64,000 bases of DNA, from NCBI RefSeq assembly GCF_900103285.1, contig NZ_FNGS01000001.1:551515-615514 (forward strand). Reading direction: 5' to 3'. Shown one piece after another: positions 17,215-25,541 of this stretch. The notes beneath the pieces were generated by a model. It had not been told where the DNA came from. It did not search any database and saw only the letters and a list, made by a program, of their open reading frames with translations. Every line of letters starts with the position of its first letter. Position 1 is the first letter of the stretch. The DNA is from Siphonobacter aquaeclarae (lineage in GTDB: Bacteria > Bacteroidota > Bacteroidia > Cytophagales > Spirosomataceae). A program made the translations under genes and the position numbers.

Positions 17215-18408
17215 ATGTCTCAAAAAATCGCCATGCTCGGCTCCGGGTTCATCGCCCGGTTTTATGCCGACTCCATTCAGGGAATCCGCAGTCAGGACAA
17301 GATTGTCTCCGTATACTCCCGCCGGGAAGAAAGTGCCCGGAAATTTGCCGATGACTATGCTGTGGCTCACTCGACGACGTCTATGCTCGAAGCCATTCAG
17401 CATCCGGAGGCAGACGTAGTCGTCATCGCCCTGCCCAACAACCTCCACGAAGAGGCGGTACTCGCCGCGGCAGCCGCCGGCAAGGGGGTACTTTGCACAA
17501 AACCCCTCGGCCGCAACGCCGAAGAGGCCCTTCGTATGCTCCAAGCAGTGGAGGCGGCCGGCGTCTTTCACGGATACCTCGAAGACCTCGTTTACACGCC
17601 AAAATTCCTGAAATCACTTTCCAGCGTGCAGGAAGGCCACATCGGGCAGATTCTCTGGGCTCGCTCGCGCGAGACGCACCCCGGCCCGCACAGCGACTGG
17701 TTCTGGAACCAGGACGAGTCGGGCGGCGGCGCGATCCTTGATCTGGGCTGCCATTGCATCGAAATCACACGCAGTTATATCGGGAAAGACATCCGGCCGG
17801 TCGAAGTCATGTGCTGGGCCGATACGCAGGTAAAACCGATCACAGCCGAGGACCACGCCGTAGGCCTCGTGAGGTACGAAACCGGCGCGGTAGCGCAGTT
17901 TGAAGTGAGCTGGACGTTCCGCGGCGGCCTCGACCTCCGTGACGAAGTCATGGGCACCGAGGGTACCATCTGGGTCAATAACTTCCTCCGGACCGGTCTG
18001 GAAATGTTTGTCTCCGGAAAAGGCGGAAACTACGTCGCCGAAAAATCGGAAAGCAACAGCGGCTGGATCTTCCCCGTGGGCGACGAAGTACATGACCTCG
18101 GCTACAATACCATGTTTGCCGATATGTTTTTTTCGATGGAAACCGGTACCGAAGGTCGTGAGACGTTTTACGACGGCTATGTCGTAAACGCCATCATGGA
18201 CGCGGCGATGAAATCCGCCAAAACCAAGCTCTGGGAACCGATAGAGCTGCCGCTCTGGCGTGGGAAAGAAGGCGTCACAAAGATCTCTGCCCTGCAGGAA
18301 TACGACGAAGAACACTACCTCATCAAGCAGGAAACCATCCACGATGGTCGAACAAAGGTCATCGTCAAGGAAAAACAAAGCGGCAAAATCAGCGAGCGGG
18401 TACTATGA
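17215..18408 (+). CDS. Gfo/Idh/MocA family oxidoreductase (cytoplasmic)
   Basis: A 397-residue NAD(P)-dependent dehydrogenase with no signal peptide. The N-terminal Rossmann fold starts KIAMLGSGFIARFYADSI; the family lysine motif is CTKPLGRNAEEALRML. The C-terminal beta domain carries ILDLGCHCIEITRSYIGKD, with the conserved Asp and His of the active site. It probably oxidises or epimerises a sugar or cyclitol imported by the locus. It overlaps the next oxidoreductase by 4 bp. Confidence 0.88.
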   Translation: MSQKIAMLGSGFIARFYADSIQGIRSQDKIVSVYSRREESARKFADDYAVAHSTTSMLEAIQHPEADVVVIALPNNLHEEAVLAAAAAGKGVLCTKPLGRNAEEALRMLQAVEAAGVFHGYLEDLVYTPKFLKSLSSVQEGHIGQILWARSRETHPGPHSDWFWNQDESGGGAILDLGCHCIEITRSYIGKDIRPVEVMCWADTQVKPITAEDHAVGLVRYETGAVAQFEVSWTFRGGLDLRDEVMGTEGTIWVNNFLRTGLEMFVSGKGGNYVAEKSESNSGWIFPVGDEVHDLGYNTMFADMFFSMETGTEGRETFYDGYVVNAIMDAAMKSAKTKLWEPIELPLWRGKEGVTKISALQEYDEEHYLIKQETIHDGRTKVIVKEKQSGKISERVL

Positions 18409-19355
18409 ATCCACGGAGAACCTTTCTCAAAAATGTCTCCCTGGCTGGAATGAGTCTGGGCCTCGGGGCCTGGGCTTCTCCGCCGGAGACCCGGCGTATC
18501 GGCATTATCGGCCTGGATACGTCGCACAGCGAAGTCTTTACCCGTTTAATCCATGAATCATCCGGCGCATACCGCGTTGTGGCGGCCTATGCGCAGGGCA
18601 GTAAAGATATTCCGTCGGCGCTGCAATTACGCCCGGGCGTAACACAGGCGGTGCAGAAGATGGGCGTTGAGCTCGTCGGCTCCATCGCCGAACTGCTCGA
18701 CAAAGTAGATTGTGTATTACTGGAAACGAACGACGGTCGCCCGCACCTCGAACAGGTACTCCCGGTCCTGAAGGCCGGGAAACGCGTCTTCGTCGACAAA
18801 CCCCTCGCCGCCAGTCTTGCCGACGCCGAGCGGATTTTCCAGGCGGCGGAAGACGCCAAAACACCGCTTTTTACCACGTCGGCCCTCCGCTTTGACGCCA
18901 ACGTGCAAAAGGTCGCCAACGGATCGATCGGCGCCGTGACCGGCGCCGATGTCTACGCCCCCGCCACGCTCGATCCGCATCACCTGGACCTGGCCTGGTA
19001 TGCCATTCACGGGGTAGAGATGCTCTGCACGGTAATGGGTACGGGCTGCAGGCGTGTGTCGCGTGTGTACGAGGCGGGTACGGATCTCGTCACGGCCGTG
19101 TGGGAAGACGGGCGGATCGGTACCGTCCGCGGCATCCGGAAAGGAGCCACGAATATTGCCGGTACGGCTTTCGGCGAAAAAGGCATTGCACCGCTGGGGC
19201 CGTTTTCGTCTTATCAGCCGCTGATCGATCAGATTCTACGCTTTTTTGATACCGGCGTACCGCCTGTTACCCCGCAGCAAACCCTGGAAATTTTCCGTTT
19301 TCTGGACGCCGCCGACCGGAGTCGCCGGAAGAACGGAAAAACCATCGTTCTCTGA
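18405..19355 (+). CDS. Gfo/Idh/MocA-like oxidoreductase with Tat-type signal
   Basis: A 316-residue protein beginning NPRRTFLKNVSLAGMSLG, a twin-arginine export signal, then a Rossmann fold (RRIGIIGLDTSHSEVF) and the family motif VFVDKPLAASLADAERIF. It is shorter than the usual 350-400 residues, and the C-terminal domain is reduced. The glycine fingerprint is partly replaced (GIIGLDTSH), so cofactor binding may be altered. Coupling by 4-bp overlap to the cytoplasmic paralogue suggests the same pathway on opposite sides of the membrane. Confidence 0.82.
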   Translation: MNPRRTFLKNVSLAGMSLGLGAWASPPETRRIGIIGLDTSHSEVFTRLIHESSGAYRVVAAYAQGSKDIPSALQLRPGVTQAVQKMGVELVGSIAELLDKVDCVLLETNDGRPHLEQVLPVLKAGKRVFVDKPLAASLADAERIFQAAEDAKTPLFTTSALRFDANVQKVANGSIGAVTGADVYAPATLDPHHLDLAWYAIHGVEMLCTVMGTGCRRVSRVYEAGTDLVTAVWEDGRIGTVRGIRKGATNIAGTAFGEKGIAPLGPFSSYQPLIDQILRFFDTGVPPVTPQQTLEIFRFLDAADRSRRKNGKTIVL

Positions 19356-19370
19356 CACCGCACCACCAAC

Positions 19371-20111
19371 GTGAACAAACTCTTTCTTCTTGCCGGACTG
19401 CTGATCACCTTCAGCAGTCCGGCCCAGCAGGTCATTGCCCACCGGGGCGCCTGGAAAAACTCGGCTCAGAACTCCCTGGCTTCGCTGCGCGAGGCTATCC
19501 GGCTGGGCTGTTACGGCAGCGAATTCGATGTGCACCTCTCGGCCGATTCCGTGCCCGTGATCAGTCATGACCACGAGATCGGTGGACTTTCCATCGAAAA
19601 AAGCACCGTCGCCGAACTCTCCCGCGTGCGCCTGGCCAACGGCGAGTCTGTACCGACCCTCGAAGCCTACCTGCGGGAAGGGTTACGTCAGCGAAAAACG
19701 AAGCTCATCCTCGAAATCAAGGTATCCCGGATCAGTCCGGAACGTTCGCTGCTGCTGACGAAATACTGTGTGCGTCTCGTCCGAAAACTGAAAGCCCGGA
19801 AACAGGTGGAGTACATCAGCTTCGGGCTGCCGGTTTGCCGTAAAATCCGCGAACTGGACCCCAAAGCACCGGTTTACTACCTCAACGGAGACATTGCTCC
19901 GGGAAGCCTTCCCGGGGGTATTCAGGCCGACTATCCCTATCCCGCCTGGGAGAAGAACCCCGGCTGGCTGCCGGAAGCGCATGCCCGGAAACAGAAGGCC
20001 AACGTCTGGACGGTTAACGATTCAGAACGGATGCATGCATTCATCGATCGCCGCATCGACTTTATCACCACAGACGAACCCGAACGTCTCCTCCAACTTC
20101 TCCGCCCATGA
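19371..20111 (+). CDS. glycerophosphodiester phosphodiesterase, secreted
   Basis: A 246-residue protein starting at GTG 19371, which gives a signal peptide (NKLFLLAGLLITFSSPAQ). The GDPD TIM barrel has the catalytic opening QVIAHRGAWKNSAQNS (His-Arg-Gly), then GSEFDVHLSADSVPVISHD with the metal-binding Glu and Asp and the second His, and the late NVWTVND motif. It would cleave glycerophosphodiesters to sn-glycerol-3-phosphate and an alcohol in the periplasm. Its stop overlaps the MFS permease start by 4 bp. Confidence 0.92.
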   Translation: MNKLFLLAGLLITFSSPAQQVIAHRGAWKNSAQNSLASLREAIRLGCYGSEFDVHLSADSVPVISHDHEIGGLSIEKSTVAELSRVRLANGESVPTLEAYLREGLRQRKTKLILEIKVSRISPERSLLLTKYCVRLVRKLKARKQVEYISFGLPVCRKIRELDPKAPVYYLNGDIAPGSLPGGIQADYPYPAWEKNPGWLPEAHARKQKANVWTVNDSERMHAFIDRRIDFITTDEPERLLQLLRP

Positions 20112-21268
20112 ATTACCGGCTGGCCCTGATGATCTTCCTGCAGTTTTTTACCTGGGGCACGTGGTACGGGCAGATCACCAAATACCTCGCCGTGCGGCTC
20201 GACGCCAGCGGCCAGCAGCAGGGAGCTGTTTTTGCGACCTTCAGCCTGGCGATGCTGGTGGCTCCTTTTTTTGTGGGGTTCGTGTCCGACCGGTACTTTT
20301 CGGCCCAGAGGGTACTGGCTGTTCTCGCGCTGGCAGGGTCGGCGCTGCTTTTTTTACTGCCGGGCATAAGCGATCCGGCTGTCTTTTTCGGGTACATGCT
20401 CGTGTACTGCCTGACGTTTACCCCAACGCTGGCGCTCACGACGCGCATCGCCATGTACCACCTGGCCGCTCCCGAGCGGCAGTATCCGGGCGTCCGCATC
20501 TGGGGGACGGTGGCCTGGATACTGGTCAGCAACCTGATCGGTTACCTGCACGCCGGAACCAGCCCGGTGCTTTTTCAGATCGGGGGTACGGCGTCGCTGC
20601 TGCTGGGTCTTTTTGCATGGACATTGCCGGATACGCCTCCGGCAACTTCGGCGCCTGTGAGCTGGCGGCATCTGGCTGGCGTAGATGCGTTTGCCTTGCT
20701 CAGTAAACCGGGATACGGACTTTTCTTCGCCGCTTCTGTCCTGATTTGCCTACCCTTGTCTTTCTATTATGCGATGGCGAACCCAGCCCTGACCGACGGC
20801 GGTCTGCCAAACGTAGAAAGCACCATGTCACTCGGTCAGGTATCGGAAGCGGGATTTCTGCTCCTCCTCCCGCTCGCCTACCGGAAGCTGGGTGTGAAGG
20901 GCACGCTTGTCATCGCCCTGGTTGCGTGGACGGTTCGCTTCCTCTGTTTTGCGTCCGGAAATGTGGCGTTGTTTTATCCGGGGATACTGTTGCATGGCAT
21001 CTGTTACGATTTCTTTTTTGTGACGGGTCAATTGTATACCGACCGGCAGGCCGGTCCTGCTATCAAAACCCAGGCGCAGAGCCTGCTGACGTTTGCGACC
21101 TATGGCGTGGGAATGGGATTAGGATCACTGCTTTCCGGCCGGATGAAGGACGTTTTTACCGCCGGCGGGACTACCCAATGGGCGTACTTCTGGCTCGTTC
21201 CTGCCGGGGTATCGGCTGTTATTCTCTGCTTTTTCCTTTTCACCCGTTTTCCGGAAAGTCATGAATAG
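20108..21268 (+). CDS. MFS permease, nucleoside:H+ symporter (NupG/XapB-like) family
   Basis: A 386-residue protein with twelve predicted membrane segments. The N-terminus (LALMIFLQFFTWGTWYGQIT) and IRIWGTVAWILVSNLIGYLH-type motif in helix 5 (here VRIWGTVAWILVSNLIGYLH) match the nucleoside:H+ symporter family PF03825. Expected role: uptake of a nucleoside or related glycoside across the inner membrane. It is coupled to GDPD upstream and ADP-ribosylglycohydrolase downstream (8-bp overlap). Confidence 0.85.
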   Translation: MNYRLALMIFLQFFTWGTWYGQITKYLAVRLDASGQQQGAVFATFSLAMLVAPFFVGFVSDRYFSAQRVLAVLALAGSALLFLLPGISDPAVFFGYMLVYCLTFTPTLALTTRIAMYHLAAPERQYPGVRIWGTVAWILVSNLIGYLHAGTSPVLFQIGGTASLLLGLFAWTLPDTPPATSAPVSWRHLAGVDAFALLSKPGYGLFFAASVLICLPLSFYYAMANPALTDGGLPNVESTMSLGQVSEAGFLLLLPLAYRKLGVKGTLVIALVAWTVRFLCFASGNVALFYPGILLHGICYDFFFVTGQLYTDRQAGPAIKTQAQSLLTFATYGVGMGLGSLLSGRMKDVFTAGGTTQWAYFWLVPAGVSAVILCFFLFTRFPESHE

Positions 21269-22778
21269 ATTGTTGCTGCTCGTTTTGTTTTTCGCGGGAC
21301 AGGTTGCCCGTTCCCAGACACTTACCCTCTCGCACGACCGTCTTCTTGATAAAATCAAAGGCGGCTGGGCCGGGCAGACCATCGGGGTGACCTATGGCTG
21401 GCCGACAGAGTTCGTACACATGGGTACGTTTATCCCTGATTATCAACCCATTCATTGGGATAAGGGGTATGTCTCCCGGGCCATGACGGAGTTTCCGGGT
21501 TTGTTTGACGACCTCTATATGGATCTGACGTTTGTGGAAACGTTCCGGCGACTCGGCCTGGAAGCGCCTGCCGACTCGTTTGCCGTCGCCTATGCCCGGA
21601 AAGACTACGAGCTCTGGCATGCCAATCAGGCCGGCCGGTACAATGTCCGGCAGGGGTTACGGCCGCCGGCTTCCGGCCACTGGCTGAACAATCCGCATGC
21701 GGATGACATTGATTTTCAGATAGAAGCGGATTTTGCAGGATTGATGAGCCCCGGTATGCCGCGGGCTGCAGCGGCGGTATGCGATAAAATCGGGCGGATC
21801 ATGAATTCGGGCGACGGCTATTACGGCGGATTATATGTCGCGACGCTGTACGCGCTGGCCTTCACCGACCGGCCCATCCCGGCGCTGGTACGCGAAGCGC
21901 TGAAAGCCATTCCACGCCAAAGCACTTTTTACCAGTGCATTTCAGATGCAATCCGCTGGCACGACCGCTTTCCGAACGACTGGAAACGCGCCTGGTTTGA
22001 GCTCCAGCGCCGCTGGGCCGAAGATACCGGCTGCCCCGACGGCGTTTTTCATCCGCTTGACATCGACGCGAAGATGAATGCGGCCTATGTCGTCCTCGGG
22101 TTATTGTATGGAAAGGGAGACATAGGCCGTACCCTCGATATTTCCACCCGGATGGGGCAGGATTCGGACTGTAATCCCTCCACCGCCGCCGGTATACTTG
22201 GTACGCTGATCGGCTACAGCCATATTCCGGAACGCTGGCTCGCGCCCGTACAGGAAGCCGAACACCGCGTATTCAGCCATACCTCGCTTTGCCTCCGCGA
22301 TGCCTACGACCTGAGCTACCGCCAGGCCCTGGAGCATATTCGCCTGAACGGGGGTATTGTCTCTGAAAAAACCGTCCGGATTCCGTGGAAACCACCCGTA
22401 CCGGCGCCACTGGAGGTGAATTTTGCCGGTCATATCCCGCTTCGGAAGAACTGGCTGGGTGTCGGTATTGAAAAAGAATACACGTTTGAAACCGGAAAAG
22501 GTATCGGATTTGTCCTCCGCGGCTATGTCCGGAAAAAACAGAACGGTATTGCGGATCGCCCGGTCCGCGCCGCGCTGTACGTAGACGGAACAAAGGTTGA
22601 AGAAGCGGTTTTTCCGACAGGCGTCAACGACCGGCGAACGGAACTATTCTGGCGATACCAGCTGGATGACAAACCGCATACTGTGCGCATCGTCGTACTC
22701 AATCCGGATCCGGGGTACGATCTGTATGCGAGCGAATGTTTGCTCTACGGGAAAACCGGACTCAATTCGGTCCGGTAA
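21261..22778 (+). CDS. exported ADP-ribosylglycohydrolase-family protein
   Basis: A 505-residue protein with a signal peptide (NRLLLLVLFFAGQVARSQ). The ARH fold is recognisable by KIKGGWAGQTIGVTYG at the start, DDLYMDLTFVETF (metal-binding acids), GDGYYGGLYVATLYA, and STRMGQDSDCNPSTAAGILG near residue 290 with the second pair of metal-binding Asp. About 130 C-terminal residues after the ARH domain form a probable beta-sandwich. Family enzymes cleave N- or O-glycosidic bonds of ADP-ribose; periplasmic location next to a nucleoside-type permease suggests a nucleoside glycoside substrate (inference). Confidence 0.85.
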   Translation: MNRLLLLVLFFAGQVARSQTLTLSHDRLLDKIKGGWAGQTIGVTYGWPTEFVHMGTFIPDYQPIHWDKGYVSRAMTEFPGLFDDLYMDLTFVETFRRLGLEAPADSFAVAYARKDYELWHANQAGRYNVRQGLRPPASGHWLNNPHADDIDFQIEADFAGLMSPGMPRAAAAVCDKIGRIMNSGDGYYGGLYVATLYALAFTDRPIPALVREALKAIPRQSTFYQCISDAIRWHDRFPNDWKRAWFELQRRWAEDTGCPDGVFHPLDIDAKMNAAYVVLGLLYGKGDIGRTLDISTRMGQDSDCNPSTAAGILGTLIGYSHIPERWLAPVQEAEHRVFSHTSLCLRDAYDLSYRQALEHIRLNGGIVSEKTVRIPWKPPVPAPLEVNFAGHIPLRKNWLGVGIEKEYTFETGKGIGFVLRGYVRKKQNGIADRPVRAALYVDGTKVEEAVFPTGVNDRRTELFWRYQLDDKPHTVRIVVLNPDPGYDLYASECLLYGKTGLNSVR

Positions 22779-22823
22779 AGCAACAATTCCGGCCGCTGTT
22801 GAGTACTTTTCCGAAAAAAAAAC

Positions 22824-23138
22824 ATGACACTGGCCGAAACCCGCTTTCACGAAATAGCTGCCCAACTACCGGAGGCTGTAAAAGGCAAAATGTTCGGCGC
22901 GCTCTGCCTCAAGGCGCCAAACGGAAAGGCTGCGCTGATGGTCTGGCACGGGTTTATGATTTTCAAACTCGATAAACCGGCGCTGAACGAAACCCTCAGC
23001 CTCGATGGCGCACAACTCTTCACACCAATGGAAGGGCGCCCGATGAACGGCTGGGTACAACTGGACGCCTCTCACGCCGACCGCTGGGAATCGCTTGCCG
23101 GAGAAGCCTTCGCCTATGTCCGGACGCTGGAAAAGTAA
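22824..23138 (+). CDS. TfoX/Sxy N-terminal-like small protein
   Basis: A 104-residue cytoplasmic protein. KMFGALCLKAPNGKAALMVW and FMIFKLD resemble the TfoX N-terminal domain (MFG....K..gk....), found alone in many non-competent bacteria. No catalytic residues are visible and the function is unknown. It is a single-gene unit 45 bp after the ADP-ribosylglycohydrolase. Confidence 0.7.
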   Translation: MTLAETRFHEIAAQLPEAVKGKMFGALCLKAPNGKAALMVWHGFMIFKLDKPALNETLSLDGAQLFTPMEGRPMNGWVQLDASHADRWESLAGEAFAYVRTLEK

Positions 23139-23281
23139 CCCGTTCGTGTGCGGGCTACCTGACAACGTGGATATAGATAGCGACTGAAACTCAGTCTGGA
23201 AGCAGATGAACGCAATTCATCCGCCTGGGTTTGGTATCTTTCCTGTTGTTGCGGTTCTTTTGGGTTTGATCCTTCATCCGT

Positions 23282-24085
23282 ATGAAACCTGCCCTGCTCC
23301 TCCCGGCTTTTCTGGCTACGCTGTCTCTTTATGGCCAGCGCCCCATCGATACACTGATAAAAGCCGAGCAGCATTTTGCCGGGGCTGCCGCCAAAGACGG
23401 CCTGAAAGCTGCTTTTCTTGCCGCCCTGTCCGACGAATCGCTGGTATACCGCGGTACCCGTTTTGTTCCGGGAAAAGCTTTTTACGAAAAAGTACCGGAT
23501 ACTTCACCTTTTCTGCTGTCCTGGAAGCCTGCCTATGCCGAAATTTCCGCTGCCGGGGATCTTGGCTTCACGACCGGACCTTTCGATATCCGCAATCCGG
23601 CAGGCGGTGAACCAACCGGCTACGGTCATTTCGTTTCCATCTGGCAAAAAGAGGCAGATGGTACCTGGAAAAACCGGATGGACCTCGGGATTTCGCATCC
23701 CCGGCCAACGGAAGATGAACACCTGACAACTTATCAACCCGAAACCGTACCGGGCACGCTTGCCGAACTGGCAGAGGCCGAACGGCGCTTCGTTGCGACC
23801 GCGCAAAACGACCTCGCCGGAGCGTTGAAGGCAGTATTCACCGATCACAGTCGCCTGCTGGTGGACGGAGCGCTCCCTTATTCCGGTCCTGCTGCACAAG
23901 CCTATGCCCGGACAATATCCGGCGGGCGACCCTACGAAACACTCCGGACGGTCCTTTCCCTCTCCGGTGATTTGGGGTACTCGTACGGCTACTCTCCTTC
24001 CGAAAAGGGCGGATACCTCCGTGTCTGGCGACGGCTGCGCGACGGCTGGAAACTCGCGCTTCAGGTTACCGCGCCGGGGCAATAA
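23282..24085 (+). CDS. exported NTF2-like (DUF4440) protein, two domains
   Basis: A 267-residue protein with signal peptide (KPALLLPAFLATLSLYGQ). The first half is a DUF4440/SnoaL-like cone: AEQHFAGAAAKDGLKAAFLA, GDLGFTTGPFDI, then FVSIWQKEADGTWKNRMDLG. The second half repeats the pattern: AEAERRFVATAQNDLAGALK, GDLGYSYGYS, then LRVWRRLRDGWKLALQV. It is thus an internal duplication. The role is unknown; ketosteroid-isomerase-like folds bind small hydrophobic ligands. It ends at a bidirectional terminator shared with the converging SusD gene. Confidence 0.8.
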   Translation: MKPALLLPAFLATLSLYGQRPIDTLIKAEQHFAGAAAKDGLKAAFLAALSDESLVYRGTRFVPGKAFYEKVPDTSPFLLSWKPAYAEISAAGDLGFTTGPFDIRNPAGGEPTGYGHFVSIWQKEADGTWKNRMDLGISHPRPTEDEHLTTYQPETVPGTLAELAEAERRFVATAQNDLAGALKAVFTDHSRLLVDGALPYSGPAAQAYARTISGGRPYETLRTVLSLSGDLGYSYGYSPSEKGGYLRVWRRLRDGWKLALQVTAPGQ

Positions 24086-24113
24086 AAAAGCCGGCCTTGC
24101 GGGGCCGGCTTTT
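24086..24113. terminator. bidirectional Rho-independent terminator
   Basis: AAAAGCCGGCC and GGCCGGCTTTT form an 11-bp stem around a 6-nt loop, giving a T-tract on both strands. It lies between the converging DUF4440 and SusD genes, one base after the former's stop. Confidence 0.9.
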
Positions 24114-24116
24114 CCT

Positions 24117-25529
24117 CTACTTTTTATCCCACCACAAAGGCTCGGAGAGCGGTACTTCTGCGGGGACATTGTTCCCGTTTTTGGAGATTTCACCGCTGGG
24201 ATAGGCTACCCGTCGGATAAAGGTCGTCAACGCAGCGTTCTCCGGTAGCTTGAAGCCTTTATACTTGTAGTCGAACCGCCGGGCGTCGTTCCACGCCTCC
24301 GGGTTGAGGTAGGTCGCGACATATTTTTCCTTGAAAATCAGGTCGAGCGTCAGCGCAGACTCACCTACGCTGACGGATGCATTGGCTACGTATGCGTCGC
24401 GGGCAGCGGTCGCCACGCCGAATTTATCCATGTTCGCGCGGATACCTGCCAGGTACGCCGCATAGGCTTTGGTCTTATCTCCGGCACGGAAAGCCGCTTC
24501 GGCTTCGATGAACTTCAATTCGGCGAAGGTGACGAGAAACAGGGGAGATTCATCGCCGGTCCACGTTGAATTAAGCGAGATGTAGCACTCATCCTTGATC
24601 GTATTGGCCGCGCCGACATTACCTCTGCCGTTCACGGTGCCGACATAGTTGTCATTCACCGTCTTATCCGTAATCTTCTCGATGCGTGGGTCGAAGACAC
24701 CATAGGTTTTACCGCTCAGCTGGTCCACCAACTGGCTTGATAACCAGCCGTCCAGCAACAGGGAAGCATTGTTCCGCGCCACCTGCGCCCAGGGATTCCG
24801 GGTCTGGAAAGAAGCCATCTGCGCGTCGTCGGCATTGGAAGTATAGGAGCTGCCAAGAGCCGCGAGTACGTCGGCCGGTTTATACGATGCCGTTTTCGAT
24901 ACGCGGTTCAGCAGGCGAGCTTTAAGGGCATAGGCCGTCTTGATCCAGGCCGCGGTTTTTCCTCCGTGGATCAGGTCGTTCGAGGCATTGAGTTTCACCT
25001 TTGAATCCGTTTTCGCCAGCTCGGTAATCGCTTCGTTGAGCAGGCTTGTCGCTGCGGCATAGAGGTCCGTGGCCTTGTCGTACTTCGGCGTCAGAATGGT
25101 TCCCAGAAAAGCCTCTGCATAGGGTGCGTCTCCAAAAAGATCAGAAATCAGCATCAGGTGATAGGCCATCATGACATCGGCGGCGCCGACGTATTCGGAA
25201 GCTCCCTGTTCGGTTGCTTTCCTCTTCAGGTCGTAGATATCCGCCATGCCGAGGTAAATCGCGTCCCAGGTACTGGTGTAATCCGTGACCTGGTAGGTAT
25301 CGGTGGATCCCGCTGTGCTCGAATTGGCCAGGTATTGTACAAAATAGGACGTGATATTCGACACCCGCTGGGAGTTCAATGCTGTTTTTTGGGTTGAAGT
25401 CGATAGCATCGCCGACAGCGGCGGATTCGAAATCAGGTTTGGATTTTCGTTCAGATCGAAGTACTTCTTGCAACCTGCGAGGCTCGTGAGCAGCAGGCCT
25501 GACAACAGAATATAGCGTATCTTTTTCAT
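24117..25529 (-). CDS. SusD-like lipoprotein (SusD/RagB, SusD_2 type), second pair
   Basis: A 470-residue lipoprotein with signal ending LLLTSLAGC. It starts the mature chain with KKYFDLNENPN, a hallmark of the shorter SusD_2 group, and has FVTFAELKFIEAEAAFRAGD, FKEKYVATYLNPEAWNDARR and the C-terminal RRVAYPSGEISKN. It follows its SusC by 12 bp on the minus strand. No enzymes are in this unit, so a peptide or metabolite rather than a polysaccharide may be the ligand (inference). Confidence 0.92.
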   Translation of the reverse strand: MKKIRYILLSGLLLTSLAGCKKYFDLNENPNLISNPPLSAMLSTSTQKTALNSQRVSNITSYFVQYLANSSTAGSTDTYQVTDYTSTWDAIYLGMADIYDLKRKATEQGASEYVGAADVMMAYHLMLISDLFGDAPYAEAFLGTILTPKYDKATDLYAAATSLLNEAITELAKTDSKVKLNASNDLIHGGKTAAWIKTAYALKARLLNRVSKTASYKPADVLAALGSSYTSNADDAQMASFQTRNPWAQVARNNASLLLDGWLSSQLVDQLSGKTYGVFDPRIEKITDKTVNDNYVGTVNGRGNVGAANTIKDECYISLNSTWTGDESPLFLVTFAELKFIEAEAAFRAGDKTKAYAAYLAGIRANMDKFGVATAARDAYVANASVSVGESALTLDLIFKEKYVATYLNPEAWNDARRFDYKYKGFKLPENAALTTFIRRVAYPSGEISKNGNNVPAEVPLSEPLWWDKK

Positions 25530-25541
25530 GCGAAAGAAGGA

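Noticed and set aside
15976-17571. A 531-codon minus-strand frame opposite the GSDH gene and the next oxidoreductase
   Set aside because: It spans two well-supported genes and the repeat between them and has no homologous features.
23139-23281. Small RNA or promoter in the gap before the DUF4440 gene
   Set aside because: Only a one-mismatch TATCTTTC and a short CCCG/CGGG stem are visible, too weak to call.
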